Source of the DNA: Leptospira biflexa
GTDB lineage: Bacteria > Spirochaetota > Leptospiria > Turneriellales > DYLW01
DNA length: 51,695 nt
Assembly (NCBI GenBank): GCA_020720785.1
Contig: DYOA01000016.1
Location: forward strand, 1-51,695
Reading direction: 5' to 3'
Position 1 is the first letter of the stretch. Each line of letters starts with the position of its first letter. The notes under the pieces were generated by a model. It was not told where the DNA came from. It was given only the letters and a program-made list of their open reading frames with translations, and did no database searches. Shown here piece by piece: positions 1 to 7,946 of the stretch. Position numbers and translations under genes: made by a program.

Positions 1-153
1 ATTTTTTTCGGAAAGTACCTGCGTAACATACCATTGATTTGCTCATTTTTTCCATGCTGCCACCCATTTATAGCCCAGAAAAAAATGTAATCAATCAAGG
101 GTTAGTTCGTCAAGTTTTTTCGCGTTTTCCCGCCCCCGCTCCGCAATCCTCCC

Positions 154-2658
154 TCAGTAAAAATCACTCTCGGAAGGACGTTCCCGGTATACCTGGCTGC
201 TGGGAATGCCAAAGCCTTTAATATCTTTTAATGTCATGCTGAAATACACGGCGGTTTCATAATACTCCGCTACGTTACGCCGCTCTGTTCCGTATAAAAG
301 CCGGTTTTTTCCCGTCCAAACGGACAGCCGCATGATCCAGGTATGGAGATCATGCTCAAGGACGGCATAGACTCTCTCCAGAACAATGTTGGATTCCTTT
401 CCGGAATCCCAGAAGAAAAGGGAGGAATTATACACATCTTCCCAAAAGGAAATATAGCGGGGACTGGATTTTTCATAACGGGATGCATCGTACACGGAAG
501 ATTTGAAACCAAAACTCAGATACCAGAACCGGTGCAGGATGACTTCCGCTGCCACCTCCCAGAAAGCGTCATCAAAACTGGAATCATGGAAATCATGCTG
601 CCAGGACATCCCGGTGTGGAGCAGATTAATCCGGGGATATTTCCCAAACGCATAGCCACCCATTTCATAAAAAACACCGGCGTTGTTTCTCAAAGACCGG
701 TTGTATGCAATGGAATACGTATACTGGTTATGCAGGGCAATCCCCTGGAAATGAGAATGGTAGACATGGGTGAGTCCCTGGGAAAGGGTGGAAAAATCCT
801 TGCCCCGGACAACCCCGGAATACCCCGTATCAAAATCAAAAAACGCATTGGCAGAAAAATTCACATCGGACCAGTAAAAACGCTCCGGCTGGGTATAATC
901 CGGTTTTTTCAAATCCCGGGCAGTGGTCACGGAGAAATCCGCATAAGGATGGAGATACGAATAAAAACCCGTGAAAAGATCGTGGGACAGCATTTTCCGG
1001 TACGTGGGATCCTCCTCCTTCCGGTAATGGGCATACGCAACGCGGTAGTCAATCCGGTTATAGAATTCCGGCACCCCGGTACGGAAACTCTGGCGGGCCG
1101 TGACCGCCCGGTATGTATTCCGGTTGTTGTCCAGCTCCAGGGCGTCATCCTGCTCTTTGGAAAACCGCGTATTCACGGAATAACCCAGAACCGGATGGTA
1201 GCTGAACCATCGGGTAAAGGGAAAAACCGTCCGCAGATTTGTTTCTGCCGAACCGGTAAATGTGGAGCGGATTTCCTCCCCCTGGTTGTAGTACTTTTCC
1301 ACCAGCCCACGGAACCGGTAGTCGTTGTAAAGCCCGGTAAAATAACGGCCGATGGGGGATATCAAAAGAAAATTCCGGGTGTAGAGAACCTCCGGAGAGA
1401 TTTCATACACTGGATAAAAACGGGAATCGGCAGAATTGGACTGGATATACCAGGAACTCTGCCGATATAAATTCACCAGAAGATACGAATCTTTATAGTA
1501 TTCCTCCATGGAAACAGACCAGATTGTGGTATCCTTGCGGGGACCGGTGATGAACCCCTGCCCGGCTCCCAAAGCGTCGATGGTGTTGTCCGGCTCAGAG
1601 CGCATGGAATACTCCATATCAAAATCCGCATGGGAATATTCTTCCAGATTCAGACGCAGAACAGAATAGGAGTCTTTCTGGTAAGAGTCATACCACATGT
1701 AGCGGGTTTTGAAATCCAGCTTATACCACAGCTCATTCAATTCTCCATAGGTACCATCGGTCCGTAAAATCTGGTTGGAAATTTCCTCGGTTCCACCTTT
1801 GTCCAGCAAAGACCGGTATTTATACTGAGCCACTTGCACATGGATAAAATAATCCAGGTTATGGCTCTGCCGCATCGCATACGTCCCCAGATGCCAGCCG
1901 GCTTTCTGGTACCAGTCCAGCATCAGCTTTGCGGAAAGCGGGGAAAGGATGCTCCCGCTTTGTAACAGATTCTGGTAATAGTATGTGTTCTGCAGGAGAT
2001 TTCCCCGGGATTCCTGGTATCCATAGCGGGTGATAATCCCCGTGCCCTCATCCAACTGGAATAAAAACGGCCAGTAAAAAACCGGAGTATTTCCGGTATA
2101 GTAAATGACACCAAAAGCGGCAATTTCCTTATCACCGGAAATATACAGTTTTTTTACTTTAATATAATAATGTGGATTTTCTTCCCCGCAGGTGGTGATC
2201 CGGGCCATATTGGAAATCACCGTCTCCGAATCCAGCCGGGCGGAACTCTGCGTCTGGATATAAAACGGACCGCTCTTTACATCCGCCGAATACAAAACCC
2301 CCATTTTATAATCCGGATGATAGTAAAAACTTTCTCCGGATATGGTTCCTTCCGGATTGACCACCCGCAGGTTGCCCTGGGCCAGGATTTCTCCGGTGGC
2401 GGGATTTATCCGGAGTGTCTGGGCGGTGATCAGATTATTTTCCATTCTGATCTGCACCCCGCCCCGGATCACCAGAAAGCCTTTCTCTGTTTCCCGGACA
2501 GTCAGGTATTCCGCTTCCGTAGCGTGGATAATTTCAATGGGAGACGAGGTGTTATTGGGAGGGGCAGCCTTTGCGGGATTCTGCGGTGCGATGCCGGCGG
2601 TAACCATAACCCCCGCCATAAGTACCGGGAAAAATATTTTCAGTGTGGACTTCACCAT
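154..2658 (-). CDS. lptD: LptD/OstA-type LPS-assembly outer-membrane protein
   Basis: Predicted outer-membrane translocon component that inserts lipopolysaccharide (or a related glycolipid) into the outer leaflet. The chosen ATG gives about 834 residues starting MVKSTLKIFF, followed by a hydrophobic stretch and an Ala-rich cleavage region, a good Sec signal peptide. Next comes an OstA/LptA-like beta-jellyroll with the GG(V/N) turns typical of LptD N-domains. The motif ITTCGEENPHYYI (a Cys before PHY) marks the start of the barrel domain. The remainder is rich in alternating aromatic and polar strands, with an aromatic C-terminal residue (DFY). A longer frame opens at a GTG further upstream, but that codon lies inside the repeat and would bury the signal peptide, so I rejected it. 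It reads away from the toxin-antitoxin pair just upstream. The family is clear; whether the cargo is true LPS is inferred. Confidence 0.85.
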   Translation of the reverse strand: MVKSTLKIFFPVLMAGVMVTAGIAPQNPAKAAPPNNTSSPIEIIHATEAEYLTVRETEKGFLVIRGGVQIRMENNLITAQTLRINPATGEILAQGNLRVVNPEGTISGESFYYHPDYKMGVLYSADVKSGPFYIQTQSSARLDSETVISNMARITTCGEENPHYYIKVKKLYISGDKEIAAFGVIYYTGNTPVFYWPFLFQLDEGTGIITRYGYQESRGNLLQNTYYYQNLLQSGSILSPLSAKLMLDWYQKAGWHLGTYAMRQSHNLDYFIHVQVAQYKYRSLLDKGGTEEISNQILRTDGTYGELNELWYKLDFKTRYMWYDSYQKDSYSVLRLNLEEYSHADFDMEYSMRSEPDNTIDALGAGQGFITGPRKDTTIWSVSMEEYYKDSYLLVNLYRQSSWYIQSNSADSRFYPVYEISPEVLYTRNFLLISPIGRYFTGLYNDYRFRGLVEKYYNQGEEIRSTFTGSAETNLRTVFPFTRWFSYHPVLGYSVNTRFSKEQDDALELDNNRNTYRAVTARQSFRTGVPEFYNRIDYRVAYAHYRKEEDPTYRKMLSHDLFTGFYSYLHPYADFSVTTARDLKKPDYTQPERFYWSDVNFSANAFFDFDTGYSGVVRGKDFSTLSQGLTHVYHSHFQGIALHNQYTYSIAYNRSLRNNAGVFYEMGGYAFGKYPRINLLHTGMSWQHDFHDSSFDDAFWEVAAEVILHRFWYLSFGFKSSVYDASRYEKSSPRYISFWEDVYNSSLFFWDSGKESNIVLERVYAVLEHDLHTWIMRLSVWTGKNRLLYGTERRNVAEYYETAVYFSMTLKDIKGFGIPSSQVYRERPSESDFY

Positions 2659-2734
2659 AAGCCGCCGCGTATGCCTTAATGGAAAAGAAACGAACGGCGA
2701 AAACAAAAAAAGCGGATGGCGGGGGCAGATACCG

Positions 2735-3076
2735 TTATTGATTTTTTTTCTGTGCTCCACCCATCGCCCCGGCGGAGGGTTTGGTTATTCTCCCCGGAAC
2801 CGCTTTCAATTGCAATCCCAGAACAGCCAATATTTTCAATACTGTGGACAGTTCTGGATTACCGTCGGGAGACAAACTTTTATAGAGGCTTTCCCGTCCC
2901 AATCCGGTATCTGCTACAATCTTTGTCATTCCTTTGGCACGGGCGATATCACCAAGAGCGGTGGCAATCAGTGCGGTATCGTTTTCTTCAAAAGCCGCTT
3001 CCAGATAAACTGCCATATCCTGTTCATTGCGAAAGTGATCCACCGGATCCCATGCGTATGTTTTTTCTTTTTTCAT
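2735..3076 (-). CDS. HigA-like antitoxin (HI1420 family) of a toxin-first TA pair
   Basis: A 113-residue DNA-binding antitoxin, second gene of a toxin-antitoxin operon. A helix-turn-helix covers roughly residues 42-75 with the family pattern GDIARAKGMTKIV then GLGRESLYKSL and NPELSTVLKIL, typical of the 'addiction module antidote' group in which the toxin gene precedes the antitoxin. It starts 2 nt after the toxin stop, so the two are translationally coupled. The last ~17 residues (ITKPSAGAMGGAQKKNQ) are encoded by the repeat copy at 2744-2792, so the repeat forms the 3' end of this gene. Expected to bind the toxin and repress its own promoter; no operator was identified. Function is from family knowledge. 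Confidence 0.85.
   Translation of the reverse strand: MKKEKTYAWDPVDHFRNEQDMAVYLEAAFEENDTALIATALGDIARAKGMTKIVADTGLGRESLYKSLSPDGNPELSTVLKILAVLGLQLKAVPGRITKPSAGAMGGAQKKNQ
2744..2792. repeat. 49-bp direct repeat, copy A
   Basis: Matches copy B (3415-3463) at 46 of 49 positions by eye, in the same orientation. Both begin with a T run, share the core CTCCACCCATCGCCCCGGCG and end TTATTCTC. Copy A lies within the last codons of the antitoxin gene. Its internal inverted repeat is weaker than in copy B because the right arm carries TTTGG instead of ATGGG. Confidence 0.8.
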
Positions 3077-3078
3077 AT

Positions 3079-3375
3079 TTAATCCTCCAGCGTTTGCACG
3101 AGTACTCTTGCTTTTTTGATATCCTTATCTTGAGTGGATTTTTTTCCTCCCGCCAGCAGAATAATCCTAACCCCATCCCTTTCCGTAAAATAAATTCTGT
3201 AACCAGGGCCATAGTCTATCCTGATCTCAAACAATGCCCATCCAAGAGATTTTACGTCACCAAGGTTTCCCAATGATATCCTCCTTATCCGAATATCAAT
3301 TCTTGCTCTTGCCTTTACATCTTTTAAGGATTTGTACCATTTTTTATACGTTTCTGTTTGTCGTACTTCAAACAT
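3079..3375 (-). CDS. HigB/RelE-type toxin (HI1419 family)
   Basis: A 98-residue RelE/ParE-superfamily toxin, presumably an mRNA interferase acting at the ribosome. It opens MFEVRQTETYKKWYKSL, the hallmark of the 'addiction module killer' subgroup, and keeps the basic stretch ARIDIRIRRI, the LFEIRIDYGPGYRIYF core beta-strands and the C-terminal ILLAGGKKSTQDKDI segment. I chose the ATG three codons inside a TTG-initiated frame, because homologues begin at MFEV. Toxin-first order with a 2-nt gap to the antitoxin is normal for this subgroup. The gene is divergent from the barrel gene at 3581, and repeat copy B sits 39 nt upstream of its start. Family assignment is firm; activity is inferred. Confidence 0.85.
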   Translation of the reverse strand: MFEVRQTETYKKWYKSLKDVKARARIDIRIRRISLGNLGDVKSLGWALFEIRIDYGPGYRIYFTERDGVRIILLAGGKKSTQDKDIKKARVLVQTLED

Positions 3376-3414
3376 TATAAGCAATGTATCCCGCAGGATA
3401 CAATCTGTCCATAA

Positions 3415-3463
3415 TTTTTTCTATGCTCCACCCATCGCCCCGGCGGAGGGATGGGTTATTCTC
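3415..3463. repeat. 49-bp direct repeat, copy B, with hairpin
   Basis: Second copy of the repeat found in the antitoxin 3' end, 671 bp away and in the same orientation. It contains a perfect 7-bp inverted repeat, ACCCATC ... GATGGGT, around a GC-rich loop. Read on the minus strand in the antitoxin-equivalent frame it gives RITHPSAGAMGGA followed directly by TAG, which looks like the tail of a second, lost antitoxin gene. Confidence 0.8.
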
Positions 3464-3580
3464 TGCGAGATATTTCCCTCCCCCCAATCGCCTTCCCGCT
3501 TTAGTTATTCCCAAAAAAAAGCTTGTATGGTTATCCATAAATCCAATACTGTTATGAAAATCTTAATACAAGGAGTATTT

Positions 3581-4240
3581 ATGAAAATGACAGTGAAAAT
3601 GACTGTACTGGCTTTGATGCTTTCCGCGGGAAGTATTTTTGCCAACAGCTTTGAAGTAAAAGTTGGATCCTCCAATGCGGTGGTTGCCGATAAATGGGGA
3701 TTTGATGCAGGGATTGGACTGAATTTCAGCGTAAATGAGTTTTTTACCGTGGGCGTGGAAACAGGTCTGCAGTGGATCACCTGGGATCGGAAAACAGGAA
3801 AAACCTATACTCTGCCTTCCGGACAAACTGCTGAGGAAAAAATTGATTTAGATATTTACAATATCCCCGTTATGTTCAACCCTCGTTTCATGATGCCTAT
3901 GGGCGGAGATGGAATGGGCGGGGGAGCCGCGTTTATTCCGTACCTGACCGTGGGCGTGGGTTATTCGGCAGCTATGTACAGTGCGGTTTATCCCGATTCA
4001 CTGAAAAACGCTTACCCAACCATAATCAAAGACACCACAGAAACCCTGAGTGGATTGATTGTCCAGCCCATGCTGGGAGTGCTCATCCCCATTGGCGGTG
4101 GCGGTGACTTTGGAGGAGCCGATACCGGGATGAAAATCATGGTGGAAGTGGGTTACCGCTACAATGAGGTGGAAAAAGACGCCTTTAAAGCAGATATGTC
4201 CGGTCTCATCGTAAGAGCCGGAACCAATTTCGCTTTCTAA
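3581..4240 (+). CDS. small outer-membrane beta-barrel protein
   Basis: A 219-residue exported protein of unknown specific function. The ATG is fixed by an AAGGAG ribosome site 5 nt upstream, and the N-terminus MKMTVKMTVLALMLSAGSIF with a following ANS is a clean Sec signal peptide. The mature part begins FEVKVGSS and alternates polar and hydrophobic residues, with Gly-rich turns (MPMGGDGMGGG, IPIGGGGDFGG) between predicted strands. It ends NFAF with a terminal Phe, as in eight-stranded porin-like or opacity-type barrels. It is a single gene transcribed divergently from the toxin-antitoxin pair. Its TAA interlocks with the rlmN stop on the other strand (4-nt overlap). I do not recognise a named family, and a surface-exposed role is inference. 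Confidence 0.75.
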   Translation: MKMTVKMTVLALMLSAGSIFANSFEVKVGSSNAVVADKWGFDAGIGLNFSVNEFFTVGVETGLQWITWDRKTGKTYTLPSGQTAEEKIDLDIYNIPVMFNPRFMMPMGGDGMGGGAAFIPYLTVGVGYSAAMYSAVYPDSLKNAYPTIIKDTTETLSGLIVQPMLGVLIPIGGGGDFGGADTGMKIMVEVGYRYNEVEKDAFKADMSGLIVRAGTNFAF

Positions 4241-5304
4241 TTTTCCCTTTCCTTTGCGAGGGAGCCTGCCAGCATACCGCAGGCTCCCGCAATATCCTCT
4301 CCTGCGGAATTGCGGATAAACACCATCTTGTATAGCCGTTTTATCTGATTCTGGAAATCCACGCTTTGCTGCCAGGAGGGTTTTCGCATCAGATAATTTT
4401 TTATCTTCAGAGTTTCCCCGTTATACGGCACCAGATTAATCCGGCCACCCAGAATCTGCCCCAATTTCCCCAATTCCCGTGCTTCCTCCGGTGAATCATT
4501 GATGCCCGGCAGATGAAGATACTCCAGCATGATGGTTCTACGGTTAAAGTATTCTTTATTCTCAACCAGAAACCGGATAACCTCCGCAATGGGGTATTTA
4601 TCCTCCACATCCATAAAATCCCTTCTTATTTGATGATCAAAAAAATGCAGGGAGAGAGCCAGGGCAAAGGGCTCTCTATCCCGGATAAATTGTTCCATCG
4701 CCGGCAATACCCCGGACGTACTGATGGCAATCTTTTTCACCCCAATCCCCGCCCCCTCCTGCCGGGAAAGGATGCGGGCAGCCCTGAGGGTATTCTCATA
4801 ATTATAAAACGGCTCTCCCATCCCCATAAAAACAATATTATTGATTTTCTCTCCGGTTTTCCGGATCAAATCATAGACCGGGAAAACCATCTCTGCCACG
4901 GAAAGATTCCCTTTGAACGGAATCCGGCCACTGGCACAGAACCCGCAGTTCAGACTGCAACCAGATTGCGTGGATAAACAGACGGAATTCCAGGTTTTAT
5001 GGGGAAGATACACAATTTCCATCTCCTTCCCGGCAGGGTGACTGGCACCAGGGAGACTATACAGAATTTTTTCACTGCCATCGCGGAGGCTTTTCCGGAT
5101 ATCCGGATCTCCGGTACCTGGATATGGCTCAAACTCCCGGAGCAGCCAGTCTTTGATATCCACCGGAAGATTGCTCATGGCCGCCGGATCAAAGATGCGT
5201 TGCCGGTGCAGCCAGTGAAAAATCTGGCCTCCCCGGTATTTTTTCCACCCCGCTCTCACCACGGCGTCTTCCCATTCCGGCAGATCCAAATCCAGTATAT
5301 TCAC
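4237..5304 (-). CDS. rlmN: 23S rRNA (adenine2503-C2)/tRNA A37 methyltransferase RlmN
   Basis: Radical-SAM enzyme that methylates C2 of A2503 in 23S rRNA and of A37 in a subset of tRNAs. From a GTG start it has 355 residues, normal for the family. The start is supported by GAAAGGG a few nt upstream and by homologues beginning NILDLDLPEW. Upstream residues in the longer frame (from 5439) look non-native and overlap glpD. The cluster-binding motif CSLNCGFC gives Cys116, Cys120 and Cys123. The Cys in VCLSTQ (Cys109) and the C-terminal ACGML Cys342 correspond to the two catalytic cysteines. VFMGMGEP is the usual GGE-like SAM motif. It is divergent from glpD across about 55 bp and tail-to-tail with the barrel gene. 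Confidence 0.93.
   Translation of the reverse strand: MNILDLDLPEWEDAVVRAGWKKYRGGQIFHWLHRQRIFDPAAMSNLPVDIKDWLLREFEPYPGTGDPDIRKSLRDGSEKILYSLPGASHPAGKEMEIVYLPHKTWNSVCLSTQSGCSLNCGFCASGRIPFKGNLSVAEMVFPVYDLIRKTGEKINNIVFMGMGEPFYNYENTLRAARILSRQEGAGIGVKKIAISTSGVLPAMEQFIRDREPFALALSLHFFDHQIRRDFMDVEDKYPIAEVIRFLVENKEYFNRRTIMLEYLHLPGINDSPEEARELGKLGQILGGRINLVPYNGETLKIKNYLMRKPSWQQSVDFQNQIKRLYKMVFIRNSAGEDIAGACGMLAGSLAKEREN
4260..4288. other. perfect 10-bp inverted repeat at the rlmN 3' end
   Basis: GGGAGCCTGC and GCAGGCTCCC flank a 9-nt loop inside the last codons of rlmN, 20 nt beyond the stop of the convergent barrel gene. No T run follows on either strand, so it is not a classical intrinsic terminator. 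It could still fold in both transcripts and mark their 3' ends. On the minus strand it encodes the conserved AGACGMLAGS segment, so part of the symmetry may come from the protein. Confidence 0.35.
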
Positions 5305-5359
5305 CGTTACCCTTTCAAATATTTTTCTTGTCACGGCAACGCATAAATAAAAATGCCTT

Positions 5360-7012
5360 GTGCACAGAGATATTTCCGGATTTAAGAACGTAAAATTTGA
5401 TATTCTGGTGATTGGTGGGGGCATTTCCGGGGTAGCCATTGCCTGGGAAGCCGTTACCCGGGGTTACAAAACCGCTCTCATTGAAAAAAATGATTTTGGG
5501 CATGCTACCTCCATGGCCACCTCCAAACTCATCCACGGCGGGTTACGTTATCTGGCCCAGTATGACTTTGGAGTGGTGCGGGAATCCCTCCGGGAAAGGC
5601 GCTACCTCTCCCAGATTCTGCCCCATCAGGCATTTCCCCTGCCCTTTTTAATCCCCATCTATGATTTCACCCCCACTCCGGGAATGATCCTGGGCATAGG
5701 GCTCAAAATGTACGATTTTCTGAGCTATGATAAAAATGATCTCATGGACACGGATAAACACCTTGCCAATTCCCGGTATCTGAGCCGGGAAAAAGTCCTG
5801 GAATATGAGCCCGGATTGAATCCCAAAGGCCTCCAGTACGGTTATCTGTATTATGATATACTGAACCGCCATCCGGAGCGGAGTAACTTTGATTTTGCGT
5901 ACTCCGCCGCAGAGACCGGGGTTACCGCTGCAAACTATGTCATGGCAAAATCCTTCCGGCTCAAAGAGGAGAACGGAAATAAATCTATCCATGGGGTGAA
6001 CGCTGTGGACATGCTATCCGGAGCGGAGTTTTCCATTGAGACAGCCAACGTCATCAACGCCACCGGTCCCTGGGGGGATATTGTTCTTTCCACCCTGGAG
6101 AAGACCCCCATCCGTAAAATCACCCGCTCCAAGGGAATTCACATGGTCTTCCCCCGTTTTCATAAAAATACCGCCATCACGTTTGAAACCCGGGATAAAC
6201 ACCACTTTTTTATCATCCCCTGGCTGAACTATTCCCTGATTGGCACCACGGACACGGAGTATTCCGGCAGTCCGGACGATATCCGCGTAACACGGAAGGA
6301 TATCCTGGAATTTATGCAGCAGGTGAACGACCATTATCCGGCCAATTTGAAATATGAAAATTTGAAACATGCCTATGCCGGGATCCGCCCCCTGGTTTCC
6401 GAAGAAAACAAGGAATCTTCCTATGACGCTTCCCGCCGGCATGAGATCATTGACCACAAAAAGCTGGAGAATCTGGAAGGGCTTTTTTCCGTGTTCGGCG
6501 GGAAATGGACCACATCCCGTGCCCTGGCGGAACAAACCATCGACCAGGTGGAAAAAACCAATGATTATTCCCGCACAAAATCCGTCACCAGGGAGCACCG
6601 GCTCAAAACTTCCCAGACCGGAAACCGCTTCTCTCTATTTGTCAACGACGCCCACCACCGTTTTGATGATAAATACGGCTCCCGGCTGGTGGATCATGCC
6701 ATTGAGTATTATGGCTCTGAATTTGACAAAATGCTCGCATTCATTGACAAGGACGCTTCTTTAAAAGAACCCATCGAAAAGCGTACATTCCATATCAAAG
6801 CCCAGATACTCTATGGTCTGGAAAAAGAGATGGTGCACAAACTTTCGGATTTCCTGCTACGGCGGGCCGGATTTGGGAATGAGGGCATCCCCCATGACCA
6901 GACCCTGAATTCCGTGGCGACCATGATGGGGGATTATCTGGGATGGGATAAAACCCGCCAGGCGGAAGAGATCAAGGAATATAAAAACTCCCAATTCATC
7001 GTGGAGGACTGA
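5360..7012 (+). CDS. glpD: FAD-dependent glycerol-3-phosphate dehydrogenase
   Basis: Membrane-associated flavoenzyme oxidising sn-glycerol 3-phosphate to dihydroxyacetone phosphate and passing electrons to quinone. The 550 residues carry the N-terminal FAD dinucleotide-binding motif VIGGGISG (residues 17-24) and the family signature ATSMATSKLIHGGLRYL. They also contain the substrate-site block (SKGIHMV, GTTDTEYSG) and the C-terminal GlpD cap domain from about residue 430. The start is a GTG without an obvious Shine-Dalgarno; no better in-frame codon exists close to the FAD motif. murB follows with its ribosome site inside the last glpD codons, so the two form an operon. DHAP made here is the backbone precursor for the ether-lipid enzyme homologue encoded convergently at 7936-9645. 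Confidence 0.9.
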   Translation: MHRDISGFKNVKFDILVIGGGISGVAIAWEAVTRGYKTALIEKNDFGHATSMATSKLIHGGLRYLAQYDFGVVRESLRERRYLSQILPHQAFPLPFLIPIYDFTPTPGMILGIGLKMYDFLSYDKNDLMDTDKHLANSRYLSREKVLEYEPGLNPKGLQYGYLYYDILNRHPERSNFDFAYSAAETGVTAANYVMAKSFRLKEENGNKSIHGVNAVDMLSGAEFSIETANVINATGPWGDIVLSTLEKTPIRKITRSKGIHMVFPRFHKNTAITFETRDKHHFFIIPWLNYSLIGTTDTEYSGSPDDIRVTRKDILEFMQQVNDHYPANLKYENLKHAYAGIRPLVSEENKESSYDASRRHEIIDHKKLENLEGLFSVFGGKWTTSRALAEQTIDQVEKTNDYSRTKSVTREHRLKTSQTGNRFSLFVNDAHHRFDDKYGSRLVDHAIEYYGSEFDKMLAFIDKDASLKEPIEKRTFHIKAQILYGLEKEMVHKLSDFLLRRAGFGNEGIPHDQTLNSVATMMGDYLGWDKTRQAEEIKEYKNSQFIVED

Positions 7013-7016
7013 TCTG
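7003..7016 (+). promoter_or_regulatory. GGAGG ribosome site positioned for a CTG start of murB
   Basis: A full GGAGG occupies 7003-7007 inside the end of glpD, and 6 nt later an in-frame CTG opens the murB frame. No ATG, GTG or TTG occurs in that frame between the preceding stop and the ATG at 7095. The CTG is therefore the only candidate that keeps the conserved MurB N-terminus. Confidence 0.55.
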
Positions 7017-7946
7017 GAGAACGGAAATCTGGAAAGCTTTCTGGTTTCCTCCGGTATTCCCTTTTCCCGGAATGTTTCTCTGGAGAAATATGTCATGTTC
7101 CGGACCGGAGGACCCGCCGGTTTTTTTATCCAGCCAGGCAATACGGATCATCTGCTCCGGGCGAATGAGTTTCTCTGCCGGGAGAATATTCCTTTTTTTC
7201 TGCTCAATGGCGGTTCCAATGTGCTGGTCTCGGATGCGGGTCTGGATGTGGTGGTGGCCCCGGAGATAAAAAATAACTTCCGGATTCTGGAGAAAAACCC
7301 CACAAAACCGGATGAATGGCTGGTGGAAGCCGGAGCGTTCACCTCAAACCGTTTTTTTTCGGAATCCGCCCGGGAACAAGGGCTCTCCGGAGGGGAATTT
7401 CTGGCCACCATCCCCGGAAAACTGGGCGGAGGGATTTTCCAGAATGCCGGCTGCTATGGATGGGATTTTTCCCAAATAGTGCACCATATTCATCTGATTG
7501 ACCGGGGAGAACGGATAAGCCTGTCCGGGGCGGATGCCGGCTTTGGATACCGCACCAGCATATTCCGGGAAAATCCCTGCCGATGGATTGAATCCGGCGT
7601 TTTTTCCCTGAAACAGGCGGATCCGGAAAGCGTGAAAACCCGGATGGATGACTATATCCAGAGGAGACTCCAGACCCAGCCCTCCAACCGGAAAAGTGCC
7701 GGCTCCGTGTTTAAGAATCCTCCGGGAAAAAAAGCCTGGGAACTGATTGAAAACGCCGGATTAAAAGGGTACCGGATGGGGGGGGCCGTTATCTCAGAGA
7801 AACACGCCAATTTCATCCTCAACCAGGAAAATGCCACCGCCACGGATATATACCGCATGATCCGCCATATCCAGGAAACTGTTTACCGGGAAACCGGCAT
7901 CCGGCTGGAGGCAGAGATTTCTTTGCTGGGGGATTTTACTTCTTAG
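7014..7946 (+). CDS. murB: UDP-N-acetylenolpyruvoylglucosamine reductase, probable CTG start
   Basis: Cytoplasmic FAD/NADPH enzyme that reduces UDP-GlcNAc-enolpyruvate to UDP-MurNAc in peptidoglycan synthesis. From the CTG the protein has 310 residues, the usual length. It begins with the conserved NVSLEKYVMFRTGGPA block, half of which would be lost if the ATG at 7095 were used. The FAD-binding segment reads LLNGGSNVLVSD. Catalytic features are YRTSIF (the Tyr-Arg pair), the Ser of KSAGSVFKNP (proton donor) and the Glu in RLEAEISLLG. It overlaps the end of glpD at the level of the ribosome site and overlaps the convergent flavoenzyme gene by 11 nt. Function is certain; only the start is unusual. 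Confidence 0.9.
   Translation: MENGNLESFLVSSGIPFSRNVSLEKYVMFRTGGPAGFFIQPGNTDHLLRANEFLCRENIPFFLLNGGSNVLVSDAGLDVVVAPEIKNNFRILEKNPTKPDEWLVEAGAFTSNRFFSESAREQGLSGGEFLATIPGKLGGGIFQNAGCYGWDFSQIVHHIHLIDRGERISLSGADAGFGYRTSIFRENPCRWIESGVFSLKQADPESVKTRMDDYIQRRLQTQPSNRKSAGSVFKNPPGKKAWELIENAGLKGYRMGGAVISEKHANFILNQENATATDIYRMIRHIQETVYRETGIRLEAEISLLGDFTS

Noticed and set aside
1..55. Possible 5' end of a leftward gene starting at the ATG whose complement is at 53-55
   Set aside because: Only about 18 codons are visible, the start falls in a repeat-like segment and there is no recognisable protein.
343..1470. Long plus-strand open frame (375 codons) opposite lptD
   Set aside because: It is antisense to a gene with clear LptD motifs, its translation is rich in unlikely His/Pro/Arg mixes with no motif, and it has no ribosome site.
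2659..2760. Extended lptD start at a GTG, adding 34 residues
   Set aside because: The extra residues come partly from repeat copy A and would place a basic stretch before a proper signal peptide; the inner ATG fits better.
2342..3082. 246-codon plus-strand frame across lptD start and the antitoxin
   Set aside because: Antisense to two well-supported genes and crosses the repeat; no protein motif.
7095..7946. murB starting at the ATG
   Set aside because: It would delete half of the conserved N-terminal block; the ribosome site and homology favour the upstream CTG.
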